Of a DNA stretch of 64,000 bases, positions 26,801 through 37,473 are shown piece by piece. The DNA is taken from contig JASANC010002855.1 of the NCBI GenBank assembly GCA_030248135.1, positions 16,001-80,000 of the forward strand, written 5' to 3'. The stretch is from Theristus sp. LFF4_11 (lineage: Eukaryota; Nematoda; Chromadorea; Monhysterida; Xyalidae). The notes under the pieces were generated by a model. That model was not told the DNA's origin, made no database searches, and saw nothing but the letters and a program-made list of their open reading frames with translations. The stretch's first letter is position 1. Every line of letters begins with the position of its first letter. The translations under genes and the position numbers were made by a program.

Positions 26801-28724
26801 CTTGGTCGCAGTACTGGTGATTGGTCGCACTTGTGGTCGCGATCGCCGGCTGATGCTGGTGATGATGCTGAGCGGTGTATTGTTTGGCGCTGCTCGCGCG
26901 AACCGGCGTCGACGTGACGTTCGGTCGGTAGCTGCTCGCGTAGCTGACGTCCGACGGCGTTGGACTCGTCGATCGACCCGGTTGGCTGATTCGTCGCGGC
27001 GGCACCGACAACACCTGGCACAACATAACAATTTAGGTGAACAAAATGATTATGTCTGTCAGATTGTTGCGCTTTCACGGTGTGGCAGTGTACTCAGGCC
27101 GTAAACAGTTTCAGTTGCAACAGTGGTCACGTGATGCTTGCATTCTGTGCAAACCAACCTCTGGCAAATGCATGCATCAACCAGTCAGCTGGTTGGATAT
27201 GTTATTGAGTTAGACTGTAACTGGAAATTTGTTGTTGTTGACATTATCTAGCCCAATTTACTATTTGCTTGTATCATGTTCTTGTCAATAAGCTGCTAGT
27301 TAGCCGAATCGTTGTTGACTGAAAACTGGTTGACTGCTCTTTTTATTGTACTGAAAACGTTAATCAGCTACATTGTAAATGTACAGGGTGTCCCAGCCAG
27401 ATGTAGAACATTTGTTTTTGTAATTACGCGTGCGTACGTTGACCAATTTTTGTATTTTTTCAGCGTTTGTAAAAAAGACTCGGGAATTTGTTTGCACCAA
27501 AAACGTTGCGATACATTAAATACCGTATAACCTGAATTATAAACAATTGAAAAAAATACTTTTTGAATTACCGTATTACCTCCAATAAACCCCATGGGGG
27601 ATTAATACGTCAGCGACTTTTATTAGGGGTGGGGGTTTCTTGGGGGGGGGGGGGATTATGGGGGGGGGGTTATTTACAAACAAATTCTAGGGGTGGGGGT
27701 TTATTGAAAAATGGCAAAAATACCTTGCATGGCAGGCAAGAAAGTCGCAGAAACTTCTACTCTACATAGAAATTCCCTTTTATAACAACCTTTTGTAATG
27801 AAATTACCATTAACTCATCCATTTGGGGCCTTTGGTAACACAATTTCATCATTTTCATTGCAACCAGTCACTGAATTCGCTGGGTATGTGCTTCAAACAG
27901 TATGTGCCTGCGGGAAACATTAAACCCCCATGGGGACGTCAGATTATGAATCATTGACTTTCATTGGGGGGGATTATTCGGAAACTTGTCGTGGGGGCTG
28001 GGGGTTTATTGGACTGGGGCAGACGAATGGATAAACTGATTGTAGAGAGGGCCAGCACAATGAGGACAATTAGACGGTTGATATTTTTATTCTGTGAGTA
28101 CCGTAAAGTCTTGCACATAAGGTCTCCTTATATAAATTTGAAAATCATGAATCATTGAATTTCATTTTGTGTGACAACGTTATAGGCCTTAATTTCATGA
28201 CGAAGAACGCGCCTTATAAGCGAGGTGTTCTGGACTTCGACAGACGCATGGATTTTAAATTTTTTGGTTTCCCGCCGTGTGACACCCGCCCACTTTAAGT
28301 GGGGACAATTAGACTGTTGATATTTTGATTCTGTGAGTGTTTTTATTGTTTTTCTGCTCTCCGCTCGTGTCATTTCTGTCCTTTTTTGCAAAAAGGAGGT
28401 ATTTTTAAACTTCTGCCATATTTGCTGAAACATAAAAATTTGGTGCCAAAAAAAATCCCCACGTCTTTTTTAGAAACGCTGAAAAAATTGTCAGAATAGG
28501 TCAATGTACGCGCGTATAATTCAAAAAACAAATGTTCTACATCTAGCTGGGACACCCTGTACCTTGGCTGCGTAATTAATTTGCACGCGGATAGATTTGA
28601 TTTTCAAAGTGTTTACATCTTAAAATATCAAATGAAATCTTTCCGAAATTAGTTAATTAAATGAAACAACCTCAGATAAGTCGTCTCGTTCAGATTCATC
28701 TTCAGAGCTACTAGCGCCCAACAT
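14803..28724 (-). CDS. unc-31: UNC-31/CADPS (CAPS), calcium-dependent activator for secretion, 34 exons
   Basis: Primes dense-core vesicles for exocytosis by acting on SNAREs and PI(4,5)P2. All 34 exons join in phase to 1,506 residues: 28724-28671, 27014-26512, 26296-26062, 25914-25808, 25465-25364, 24902-24770, 24524-24444, 24372-24212, 21908-21818, 21736-21615, 21510-21399, 21191-20985, 20917-20806, 20578-20464, 19940-19870, 19797-19661, 19580-19393, 19287-19186, 19100-19037, 18944-18821, 18741-18635, 18548-18392, 18323-18182, 18103-17948, 17865-17697, 17611-17585, 17432-17358, 17283-17200, 16891-16865, 16561-16514, 16216-16025, 15691-15566, 15477-15373, 15087-14803. Order: [12 protein letters not shown] start, Ser/Pro-rich region (19-185), [24 protein letters not shown]2 domain (about 475-610, VYCTMELEG), PH domain (about 612-720, [13 protein letters not shown]), [15 protein letters not shown], and the MHD/CAPS region ([12 protein letters not shown]). 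Two introns are GC-AG (after exons 5 and 18). Exons 29-31 lie in a poorly conserved stretch and may be alternatively used. Confidence 0.95.
20640..20770 (-). repeat. Dispersed repeat family D copy (in unc-31 intron 13)
   Basis: On the minus strand it starts TACCGTAAAGTCTTGCATAT and continues with the family D blocks seen at 5008 and 28098. It occupies most of the intron between exons 13 and 14. Confidence 0.55.
22450..22700 (+). pseudogene. Possible LTR-retrotransposon polyprotein fragment in unc-31 intron 8
   Basis: One plus-strand frame reads [16 protein letters not shown] followed by a basic stretch. That resembles the LxxTYTGxxI segment that follows the aspartic protease in Gypsy-type polyproteins. 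It is short, with stops in the flanking sequence, so at most a decayed fragment. The surrounding intron (24211-21909, 2.3 kb) is the longest of the gene and also carries a Tc1-type element. Confidence 0.3.
23483..23806. mobile_element. Tc1/mariner-type miniature element
   Basis: Bounded by CAGTGGCGACCAAAAGTTTG on the left and an inverted match (GGGGTTTACAAAATTTTGGT) on the right, about 324 bp. The interior matches, in reverse, parts of the element at 56535-57142 (TTGGATGGGTAAT, TTATGATAACGTGTG, ACACACCATAGTACG). No transposase frame remains. It lies in unc-31 intron 8. Confidence 0.75.
27571..28010 (-). mobile_element. TA-flanked miniature element, family A (copy 2, truncated)
   Basis: In reverse orientation to copies 1, 3 and 4. 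The left end is TA then CCGTATTACCTCCAATAAAC, followed by the GTCAGCGACTTTTA block and long G runs. The far end stops at about 28010 without the terminal repeat. It is inserted inside the mariner-type element 27384-28559. Confidence 0.75.
28098..28290 (+). repeat. Dispersed repeat family D copy
   Basis: Begins TACCGTAAAGTCTTGCACAT and includes the TTTCCCGCCGTGTGACA block also seen near 5050-5070. It lies inside the mariner-type element. Confidence 0.5.
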
Positions 28725-30490
28725 TGCTTAACAGGCCGGTCGCTCAAATCCGTGCCACAAGGAAATTATGTCAAGCGTATGGGATTTTATCTTATTACAA
28801 TGTTGCACTTTATCTTGGAATAACTGCTATTTTGTTGCTGGCGCAGCGTCACATTTCATCATCGTTGAGGACAGCGCATGATCGATCGCGACTGTACGAC
28901 TAAAAAAACAAATTCATTTTTTGGTTAATGAAAGATAGCAATAGCACTTCAATGAAGACGTAACAAACGAAAAACATAGAAACTAAAATGCAGAAAACGA
29001 ACGATGAAATGGAAACAATTCGGAACAACAACGACAATTACATTTGATGGTACGAAGGAAAAAAAACCCACTCAATTGACAAAAGCAGCAAGCGCACCCA
29101 GCAGGAAGGAATTCTACAGCATCAGAAACAAGCAAAACTCGTGCAGAAGGCAAATGCGACGACAAAAGTGGAGGCAAATTTTTGTGCATACACGCCCGGC
29201 GCTTCTTCACGTCGAATTAACGTGGCACACGCGTTGCACACGAACTGCTCTCTTGAGATTATAACTATCACGTTTCAAAACTGCGAAACAGCGACCACAC
29301 ACAGCTAAAACGCAGAAAACAAACGAGCAGTGGCACGTTACTGCGCCGTTTGCACGCAACTGTGCTGCTGTTTTAGTGTCAACAGAAAAACAGAAAAAAA
29401 TTGTGAAGAAGCAGAAGCACTTGCATGAACGATACGAACACAAAAGCGGGTAGTTCTGCAACAGGAACGACGAGTGTTGCGTGAACGGCCGTCCCAAGAC
29501 ACGAAGACGTGCCAGCAGTGAACAGAATATAACGGACTTTCATTTAAACCGCCATTTGTTGAATTTGAAGATTATTGATGAAAATATCGGATGCAAATAA
29601 GACAAAAAGAGTTTTCACAGAGAAGCTGCTTACTTTTTTGATAAAAAAACAAACAATAGAAATAAAAAGGAATACGTTTTGCTGGCGTGATTTTGTTGTT
29701 ATCACAAGCTATCATGAGTTGTTATCAGTGTTTTACAATCAAAAAACATTGCAGATTTGCTGGCCAAGGTAGACACGGGTGAAAACCAGCAGAGAAAATA
29801 ACACAATTAACATAACTGGTCAACAGTGAATATCCGTGATAAGAAAGAAAAGCACTGTTGGGTTTGGCAGTCTTGTAAAAGGGCACGCACATGTTCTTTC
29901 AAAATCGAAACCGTCATTGAACAATTTTTTGTAGTGCAATGAAAACATTTTCCGAACGTCGAGATATCATATAAACGTTGGTCAACGGTTTTCAAATCTA
30001 TTTAAGTGTATTTGTTTGTAATCGGCACAATGAAAATAGGTTTTTTCATAAAATGTGGGAAGATCAAAAAAGTCGCACACCAACGCAGGCTCAGTTGTCA
30101 TTATGCATGCAAATGTAGTGTTTTTCTTGAAAACTAATCTTTTTTCTTGGTACACTATGTTTTTTAAACGTCTTCTTTTTTGCAAAGTCCTGAGGCCGCG
30201 AAAAAGCAAAATCACGCGATCGGGTGGGAAAGAAAGCATAATCAGCCACAAATGGCGTTTTCCATTACAATCTAACATGATCCCGTTGATTCTTTTTCGA
30301 TTCAAAATTTGTTTGTTTCGAATTCCGCAAAAAAATCTGACAGGTTTGAAGCAGTTTGAAGGAACACGCTGTGAATGACAGGAGAAAGTTATGCCGCGCA
30401 AAAAAAGCGTTAAATACCGTCTTTCGCATTAAATTACTTTTTACCACTTTTTACTGTCTTAAAAAATCTTCCCAAAGATTTGCAACTATA
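28725..30490. other. 5' flank of unc-31, no gene seen
   Basis: AT-rich sequence that should contain the unc-31 promoter and any 5' UTR exon. Open frames are short and lack family motifs. I see no convincing TATA box. Confidence 0.45.
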
Positions 30491-30940
30491 CCGTATTACC
30501 TCTATTAAACCCCCCCAAAATTAAACCCCCCCCAAAAATAAACCCCCACCCCCTCGACAAGTTTCCAAATAATCCCCCCCCCCAAAAAAATAATCCCCCA
30601 TGGGGGATTATTGAAACCTGTTTGAAACACATACCCAGCGAATTCAGTGGCTGGTTGCAGTGAAAATGATGAAATTGTGCCACCAAAGGCCCCAAATGGA
30701 TGAGTTAATGGTAATTTCATTACAAAAAGCTGTTATAAAAGGAAATTTCTATGTAGAGTAGAAGTTTCTGCGACTTCCTTCCTGCCATGGAAGGTATTTT
30801 TGCCATTTTGCCCACTCCTAAAAATGGTTTCCAAATAAACCCCCCCCCCCAAAATAAAGCCCCCCCCCAAAAATAAACCCCCACCCCCAGAAGTCGCTGA
30901 AGAAATAAACCCCCATGGGGGTTTATTAGAGGTAATACGG
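30491..30940 (+). mobile_element. TA-flanked miniature element, family A (copy 3)
   Basis: A 450-bp element between TA dinucleotides. Left CCGTATTACCTCTATTAAAC, right inverted CCGTATTACCTCTAATAAAC. It contains multiple poly-C tracts, two CCCCCATGGGGG palindromes and the CTGTTTGAAACACATACCCA core. It is nearly identical to copy 4, 360 bases away, so both are recent or one is a local transposition or duplication. Confidence 0.9.
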
Positions 30941-30942
30941 TA

Positions 30943-31085
30943 CTTTCATGCGCCGATTGAGTTCGTCTTTTGACGCGAGTATCTGCGACAGCTCATCAAG
31001 CGCACTGGCTCTGCTGACGTCGTCGCCGTCCACATCAGCGACCGACGGATCACAGTTGAACACCCAGTCACGAATAAAAACACCG
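30943..31085 (-). CDS. Possible orphan exon abutting a family A element
   Basis: The minus-strand frame reads FIRDWVFNCDPSVADVDGDD and then a heptad-like acidic/basic stretch ending DELNRRMK. It is GC-richer than its flanks, like exons here. A GT (GTACCG) follows directly at the transposon boundary. No AG acceptor precedes the start of the coding-like stretch in the right phase, so it may be a first exon, a misassembled piece or chance. I do not recognise the protein. Confidence 0.3.
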
Positions 31086-31298
31086 GAGGAAACGCATAAA
31101 AAGTACAAATTTGAGCGAAATAAAATATGGTCGACCATGTAATGTGTGAAAAACAATCTGTGATTGCACTAGTCGTTGTGCCTGCTCGCTTATCTCATCC
31201 CATTATCTTTTTTCAGTCAGATTTCATTTACTTTCTCTTGTGAAATTACGAACTGTTCATCAGAACATGCCGCTAATCCTATTTTTGGCTTCTTGATA

Positions 31299-31757
31299 CC
31301 GTATTACCTCTATTAACCCCCCCCCCCCAAAATTAAACCCCCCCAAAATAAACCCCCACCCCCTCGACAAGTTTCCAAATAATCCCCCCCCCAAAATAAT
31401 CCCCCATGGGGGATTATTGAAACCTGTTTGAAACACATACCCAGCGAATTCAGTGGCTGGTTGCAGTGAAAATGATGAAATTGTGCTACCAAAGGCCCCA
31501 AATGGATGAGTTAATGGCAATTTCATTACAAAAGGCATATAAAAAACCATATAAAAGGAAATTTCTATGTAGAGTAGAAGTTTCTGCGACTTCCTTCCTG
31601 CCATGGAAGGTATTTTTGCCATTTTGCCCACTCCTAAAAATGGTTTCCAAATAAACCCCCCCCCCAAAATAAAGCCCCCCCCCCCAAAAATAAACCCCCA
31701 CCCCCAGAAGTCGCTGAAGAAATAAACCCCCATGGGGGTTTATTAGAGGTAATACGG
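31299..31757 (+). mobile_element. TA-flanked miniature element, family A (copy 4)
   Basis: A 459-bp element between TA dinucleotides with the same termini and internal blocks as copy 3. Differences are mainly in poly-C tract lengths and a short insertion (AAAAAACCATATAAAAGG) in the middle. Confidence 0.9.
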
Positions 31758-31759
31758 TA

Positions 31760-33633
31760 ATTTGCATTTTAGCGGAACAACGTGGTGTGGTACAAAGGCA
31801 CAGGTGGGATCGAGTGAGAGGGCAGTCACCTTTGAACAGCCACAGTTCCAGCTCAGCGTGCGGCAAAAAAATCTCGAATTTTCCACACAGTTGAAACATG
31901 TTCATTAAAAAAATGAAGTTCACACGGTGAAAACCTAACAACAAACACACATGGTATACAGCTACCTACGCAACACTTATTGCAGCTGACAAAATAATGT
32001 GTTGAAAAAAAGCTGAAGCCAACCACAAAAACCAACCAACCCTTACAATCGCATTCTTGACAAAATCCAAAAGCCCGAAATACTTTTTGCTTGAAATAAT
32101 CCACAAGCTGTTTCGACAGGTCGTAATCGTGGAGCGACAATAAACCATATAAATTGATCCATTGTGAAAATTGCTCTTTTCAAGAGCCAAAAAATAACTG
32201 GCCCCAACGGAACAAGGTACGATGAACCAAAAAAGCTGACAAAAGATTATTTGTTTCCAGACATTTTCGCTGATATGCTGAAGTTGATTTTCAAACGCTG
32301 AATTTACGAAAGAATTTCTGAACTTATCATGCTTCGAATTTGCGCTTTTCGAATTTCGTTTGCGTGATTCAACCATCGCTGGTGTTTCACTAATCACAAA
32401 AGCTCGCTATGATATCAGATAGCAGACGTTGGGATAGCAGATGTACCGGTGATGAATTTGACCTCTGTAGCGTTGACACAGGGGCACCGCTGATAGACAC
32501 GTGTGTCAAACACGACCACGAAACGAAGCCTTTCATTGCAAAAAGCGCGATAGAGCTGAATGCTTTAAGACAAAAAAATCCAAACTAAAAACGCAGCTTG
32601 CCTTCGCTGAGCAGGGCATTTGAGCAAACAACTGGATGTCTGGATACGACTGATTTGCTGTTCAAAAACGGTCAAAGCAGAAAAACGGACACACACACAA
32701 AAAACAGAAATGGTTTCGTCATTTTCCAAATAACCATGACAAAAAAGCTGCAGCGCGCGCCATTTGTTGCTCTCTTGCAACGCATTTCTGAGCATGAACA
32801 GCAGCAGTGAGCCGGTGCTTTTTGAATATAAACGACCTTACATTGTTGTTACTGAGCAGCAAGCAGGGCGTGCGTGTGTGTGTAGCGGCTTTTGAAATTC
32901 ATTTTCACGGGAAGGGTGGCGTATGAAGCATCACGTTGTTTGTGGTAATGAAGCAGTGAAGCGCAAGGTGTGTATGTGTGTGCGCCGTGCGTTAAAAAGC
33001 TCAAACGCACAGACAACACTGCAACACGCACACACACGTGTCATAGACGACAAAATTTGCATTTGCCGCTCCGCATGTTGATACCTTGAATATGCGTGCG
33101 GTGCACCTTTTCGAAAATGTATTCTTCCGCAACAGACAGGGAGAGAAAAAAGCACGAACAACACACAAACACACAGACAAGCCATGCTGAGCGATCTCTG
33201 CCGCTGTGTGCGCCTGTTACAGCAGCTGGCATGAACATGCTCTGCAGATGTATTCATTCCGTCATAGCAGGCGCGCTCGTGTGTGACAGCCGTTGGCCGT
33301 GTGCAGGCGAATGCGGGCACAAGCAGCAAGCGAAGCAAGCCGATGGCGCAATATAGCCAGCCAGCGTGCTATATGTTCGTCGCACATGCGCACACACACG
33401 CATGTGCAGTGTGTCTCTCTGCTAAAACAGGCATGGCGCACGCAAAAGCTGAAGGCACACACACACACACACGCACAACAATACAGGGTGTGTGCGTGAG
33501 CGTGTGAGTCGCTGAACGATTTTAATGTTGCCGAAGTCAGCGATGAACATGCCAAATGCATGTGCTGACTGCATCATAACATGCAGTTCGACGCACTTCC
33601 TGGCGTGCTGCTAGCCTATCCGTTTGTCTTACG

Positions 33634-33710
<77 letters not shown>

Positions 33711-34779
33711 GTGTTTGTGCGTGTGTGTGTGTCTGTGTGTGTGTGTCTGTGTGTCTCTGTGTGTGTGTTCTGATTATCGCGAAAGCAAAACATCGCTTTA
33801 TTTGAGACCAGCGGCTGAAAAAACTTTTTAATTGAAGACGAGTATGATTTATATGGTCTAATTGAGTGCAGATCTTGATGTTGTTTTCAGTGTTATGATT
33901 TACTTTCTTCACTTGCGTGATTTTAGCGCAAGGATGGCCTATGTCGGATGTGTTTATTTTTCCGCGACACATGTGTGTGCAGTGCAAATTGTTTTCATTT
34001 TCTACTGGCAGTAAGCAGCTGGACTCGTCGCGGAAACAAAAAAAATACGGAGTGTCAGTCCTTTAAAAAACTAGACAAAGGACGTAACTCCGTGTGAAAG
34101 ATTCGATGGAGTTCAAAGTTCAATTTCTGTCTGTCCGATTTTGACTGTCGACAGCGTGCAGTTCTCACATGCATTCATGTTGTTTTGTTGCTGGAACACG
34201 TGAATGTTTGAGGGAGCGCGTTACATTCATAGAGCACCCTGATCGCCAGTGTTTGCCAGAGCGGCGGCTGTGTGCGCTCGTGTGCTTTGTGGACAGACGT
34301 TATAATGAACGCAGGAGGCAATGCAGCACACATGACGTTCATGCACATGCTTCTGCCTCGTTCATGTGCTTACGCGAACGGGCGTCCATTTATCAGAAGC
34401 GCCATATGCATGGGCTGCATAGCTATCAACAAATCGTATCTGTGTCTTGCGCACGTGTGCAATGAATCGCCTGTTGTACGTGTTCTCTGTTCATAAATTA
34501 TTGTTCGACAAATATGCGTTCCGCTTTTTTTATTTCTAAAAATTCTCTGCTCAATGTGATTGACATTGAGATCCGTGGTTCTTCTTGTATTTGGATACCA
34601 GATCGTAACAAATGAAAAAAGATCGAAACCAAAATTTCTGACAACCACAAAAAACATGCCGTTCCTTCCAGCAGCCGAACTCCTCCCGTGGCAATCTTTG
34701 GCAACGTTATGCGCCAATAGCAATTGCGTCACCCAGACCCCCCCCAGACCGCATCAAGCACAAATCAGCCAAGTTTTAC
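31760..34779. other. Gene-poor region with CA/GT-rich low complexity
   Basis: No gene recognised. From about 32850 to 33520 the sequence is enriched in CACACA/TGTGTG on both strands, leading up to the pure (GT)n tract. The long open frames here are low-complexity artefacts. Confidence 0.5.
33633..33770 (+). repeat. (GT)n microsatellite
   Basis: About 70 bases of pure GT followed by interrupted GT with C substitutions (GTGCGTGTG, GTCTGTGTG). It gives spurious Cys-Val and His-Thr open frames on the two strands. Confidence 0.95.
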
Positions 34780-35372
34780 GATGGTTCTCTGTATTTCGGC
34801 CTGGCCAAACATCAGATGGTGAAGAAAGGTGTCCTCATCAGTGATGTGCCCCTCATCAACCACTTGAGTAGTAAACTTGTGTGTAAACTTAATTAGAGAA
34901 AATACAATGAACAAACTGAGTAAACAAATCAATAAAATCTTGTAATTAACCTTTGAATAGTCACACTTTTGTTTGACTGCTGAACACAACGAATGATGTT
35001 TGTCTGGTGATCGTCATGATGCACCGTAGCCAACAACGAGACAAGGCTCTTAACAGGCTTGGTGGAAAGCAGTATCACTCTAAAAAATCCAAAATACATC
35101 CCAAATTGCGTGACAATGTTTATGCCATGCCTAAATTTGTATCAAAATGTACGTCAGGACGTCAGAAAGTAATTGAAAAGCCAATAAGAAGAAAACGTGA
35201 AATGAAATTTTAACACATGAAATCTCCGTTTGAATATAGCCGCAAACTTACAAAAAACGTGCAACATTGGTTGAGCATGAGTATCATCTGCAACACCGAC
35301 TCTGGAACGCGGTGGCGTCTCCGTGATTATCACAGTTTGAGGTTGGCCGGTTTTGTTTGAATTGCATAGCAA
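34780..35372 (-). CDS. Two phase-compatible exons of an unrecognised gene (partial)
   Basis: Exon 35372-35252 (reads TGQPQTVIITETPPRSRVGV and ends at donor GTAAGT) joins in phase to 34862-34780 (VDEGHITDEDTFLHHLMFGQ, ending ACC ATC at donor GTAAAA). Both have good splice sites and exon-like base composition. I see no signal peptide, membrane segment or known motif. It could be the 3' part of the PAN gene upstream (36026-37473) or a separate gene continuing to about 30.9 kb. The function is unknown. Confidence 0.4.
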
Positions 35373-36025
35373 CTACAATGTTTCTAATCACTTTTTGATC
35401 ACAGTATGTAGTTTGAAAAATTGTTGCCATTTTCGCATGCGAAGTCGCCAATTATCCCAACACACCCTGTCGTGGCTCAGTGTCCGCTAGCGTGCTCACC
35501 GCAAAGCCGTCGATGACTCTGCAGAAAAGTTATCTTATAGTTTTTCTTGTTTCTTTGTTTTTAAAAAGAAATGCGCATTAATAAACGATAAGTCGATTTT
35601 TTGGATTAGAAACTGCTACAACCGAAACGCTGTCTGAGGATTGTTGCTCGGAGAGGGCTACAAGCGAGAGCTTCCAAAATTTAATGACCCAACAGTGCAA
35701 ACCCAAGTACTCAAAAGATAGACACTTCACAAAACATAGTGCAAAATTTCTCAATTGAAATCTCCGCAAATTGCGGGTGGCTCAATGTTCGCTCACAATG
35801 AACAATAATGAATGGTGCATTGTGAGAACACCACGCTGAAAAACAATGTTCCTTGTCCTGTCCCTCCATATCTTGTGTTTTTTCATCTTCCTTTACTATA
35901 TCAAAATACATACTATGAGTTCTATAAAACCAGCTGATGAGCTGAGCGGTAAGCGCTCCGGTGTTTTTATTTTCAGTTGCAACTACTTGAAACGGAGCAT
36001 GACATGCGACATGGAGCTTGTTTCT

Positions 36026-37473
36026 TCATGCGCGAAGACCACACAAAAACATTGCGGTAGCAGAAGCGGGCGTGCTGCGCGGGCGCAATGCAGCTGGTGG
36101 TGCGAGTTCGACCGACTCGAGGTAATCGCGTCCCGGATATCGCACGAGCGGGTTCGGCCCGCCGTCGCGGCCGACGACCGCAAAGAGATCGCAGATCTTC
36201 CACCGGTGGTCGTAGGTGACGGCGCGGCAGATCCACGGCGAGTGGCTGTTCTGGTGCCAGGCGCAGTTGCGCAGGCACTGCTCGCACGTGACGCCCGGCT
36301 CGCGGTCGAACATGATCGCGTTGCTGACGACGCATTGCGCGCGGTGGCGGAACATCTTCGTGTCTGCGACAAACACAAACCGTGCCACTGTGGCTTGTAC
36401 GCTCTGCTACAGCAAATCCTGTGTTTCTGGTTTTTTATCTGTTGAATAATAAAAAAATGGTTGCACTCAACATTGAAGAACGGCATTATTCTCCAGTTCT
36501 CCACTGGTTACTGAAAAAATGTTAAGAACTACATACTGTTGCATTCGCACAGCGGTTGTTTCACGCCGAATGTGCACACTAACATGCGCATTAGGTTGGC
36601 GAGCCATAAAAGTTCAGCATTGTTTTCAAAAATAACTACTAATTACCAGAGAACATGTTCAACTTGTGCACTCGAAATGCCATTATTTAGAGAGACTTTA
36701 TTTGATCAAGCTGACCGATTTGACATTTGCCCTCCGGTTTTTCGTTCACGTTGCACTGCTCCTTTGGCGGTTGCAATGCTGGTGGTTGAGGTGCCGGCGA
36801 AACGGCAGGCGACGGCGGCGGCGGTAGTGGAGGCGGTGGGTGGAATGCGGGAGCGGGCGGCGCAGGAGGCTGCAGGAATGCGTTGCTGTTGCCGGATGGC
36901 GGCGCACGGCCGAACTCGTTGGACACTGGCGGCGCCACCGAGGGCGCACGGATCCACTGAACGCCGGGCGGGTTGAAGCCGGGCGCGTGTCCCGTCGGAA
37001 AACCGGCCGGCCACTCGAACGAGCCGACACCGGGTGGCGCAATGCCCGGCGGATGCGGCGAACCCTGCAGTGCCACCGCAGTCACGTTGTTTTACATTTG
37101 AACGCTTTTGTCCTGCACTGCAATGATTGCTTCACAATTTCACTGACACAAATTCGTGGACAGCTGCATTATTCTTTTTTGACAACCACTGACACATTAG
37201 GCACTGCAAAACTGTGAAAACTTTGAGTGCGTGTGTCACCAATTTCAAAGGGCGCAAGTTATTCGTTACTTTTCAGCCAAGCATAATTGCAAAACGTAAT
37301 ACTTCTCCTCCGTTGCCGATCCCTGAACCAATTGCTGACAGGATTATTGAGTTGCCACCGATCGTCGAAAAAATGCCCTGGCCCCCGAGCTTCGGACGGG
37401 CGATGGTCGGCTCGGCGAATTGTCCGAACACGTTTTCGGCGAGAATGCCAAAAATTAGAAACTTTGCAAGCAT
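36026..37473 (-). CDS. Secreted proline-rich PAN/apple-domain protein (smaller paralogue), 3 exons
   Basis: Exons 37473-37303, 37064-36716 and 36363-36026 join in phase to 285 residues. It starts MLAKFLIFGILAENVFGQ, a likely signal peptide. Residues of about 58-165 are Pro-rich with runs such as HPPPPLPPPP. Then come the paired-Cys CNVNEKPEGKC and a PAN/apple-like module with CEQCLRNC, ICRAVTYDHRWKICDLF and YPGRDYLESVE. The exon layout and Cys pattern match the larger gene at 40989-43769, including the phase-1 intron just before the PAN exon, so the two are paralogues. An extracellular, perhaps cuticle or matrix, role is inferred from secretion and composition. The C-terminus after DYLESVE is uncertain: the frame runs to a stop at 36026, but a splice there is possible. 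Confidence 0.72.

Larger units (their letters stand above)
27384..28559. mobile_element. Mariner-type non-autonomous element, 1.18 kb, in unc-31 intron 1
   Basis: Flanked by TA on both sides. It starts CAGGGTGTCCCAGCCAGATG and ends with the inverted CAGGGTGTCCCAGCTAGATG. The inverted repeat continues for over 100 bases (through TAGAACATTTGTTTTT and the region around CTTTTTTACAAACGCTG). CAGGGTGTCCCA is a typical mariner terminus. The interior holds a family A element (27571-28010) and a family D stretch (28098-28290), so it is a nested composite. No transposase is visible. Confidence 0.8.

Noticed and set aside
33581..33987. Open frames of Cys-Val and His-Thr repeats on both strands
   Set aside because: They are translations of the (GT)n microsatellite; no coding signal.
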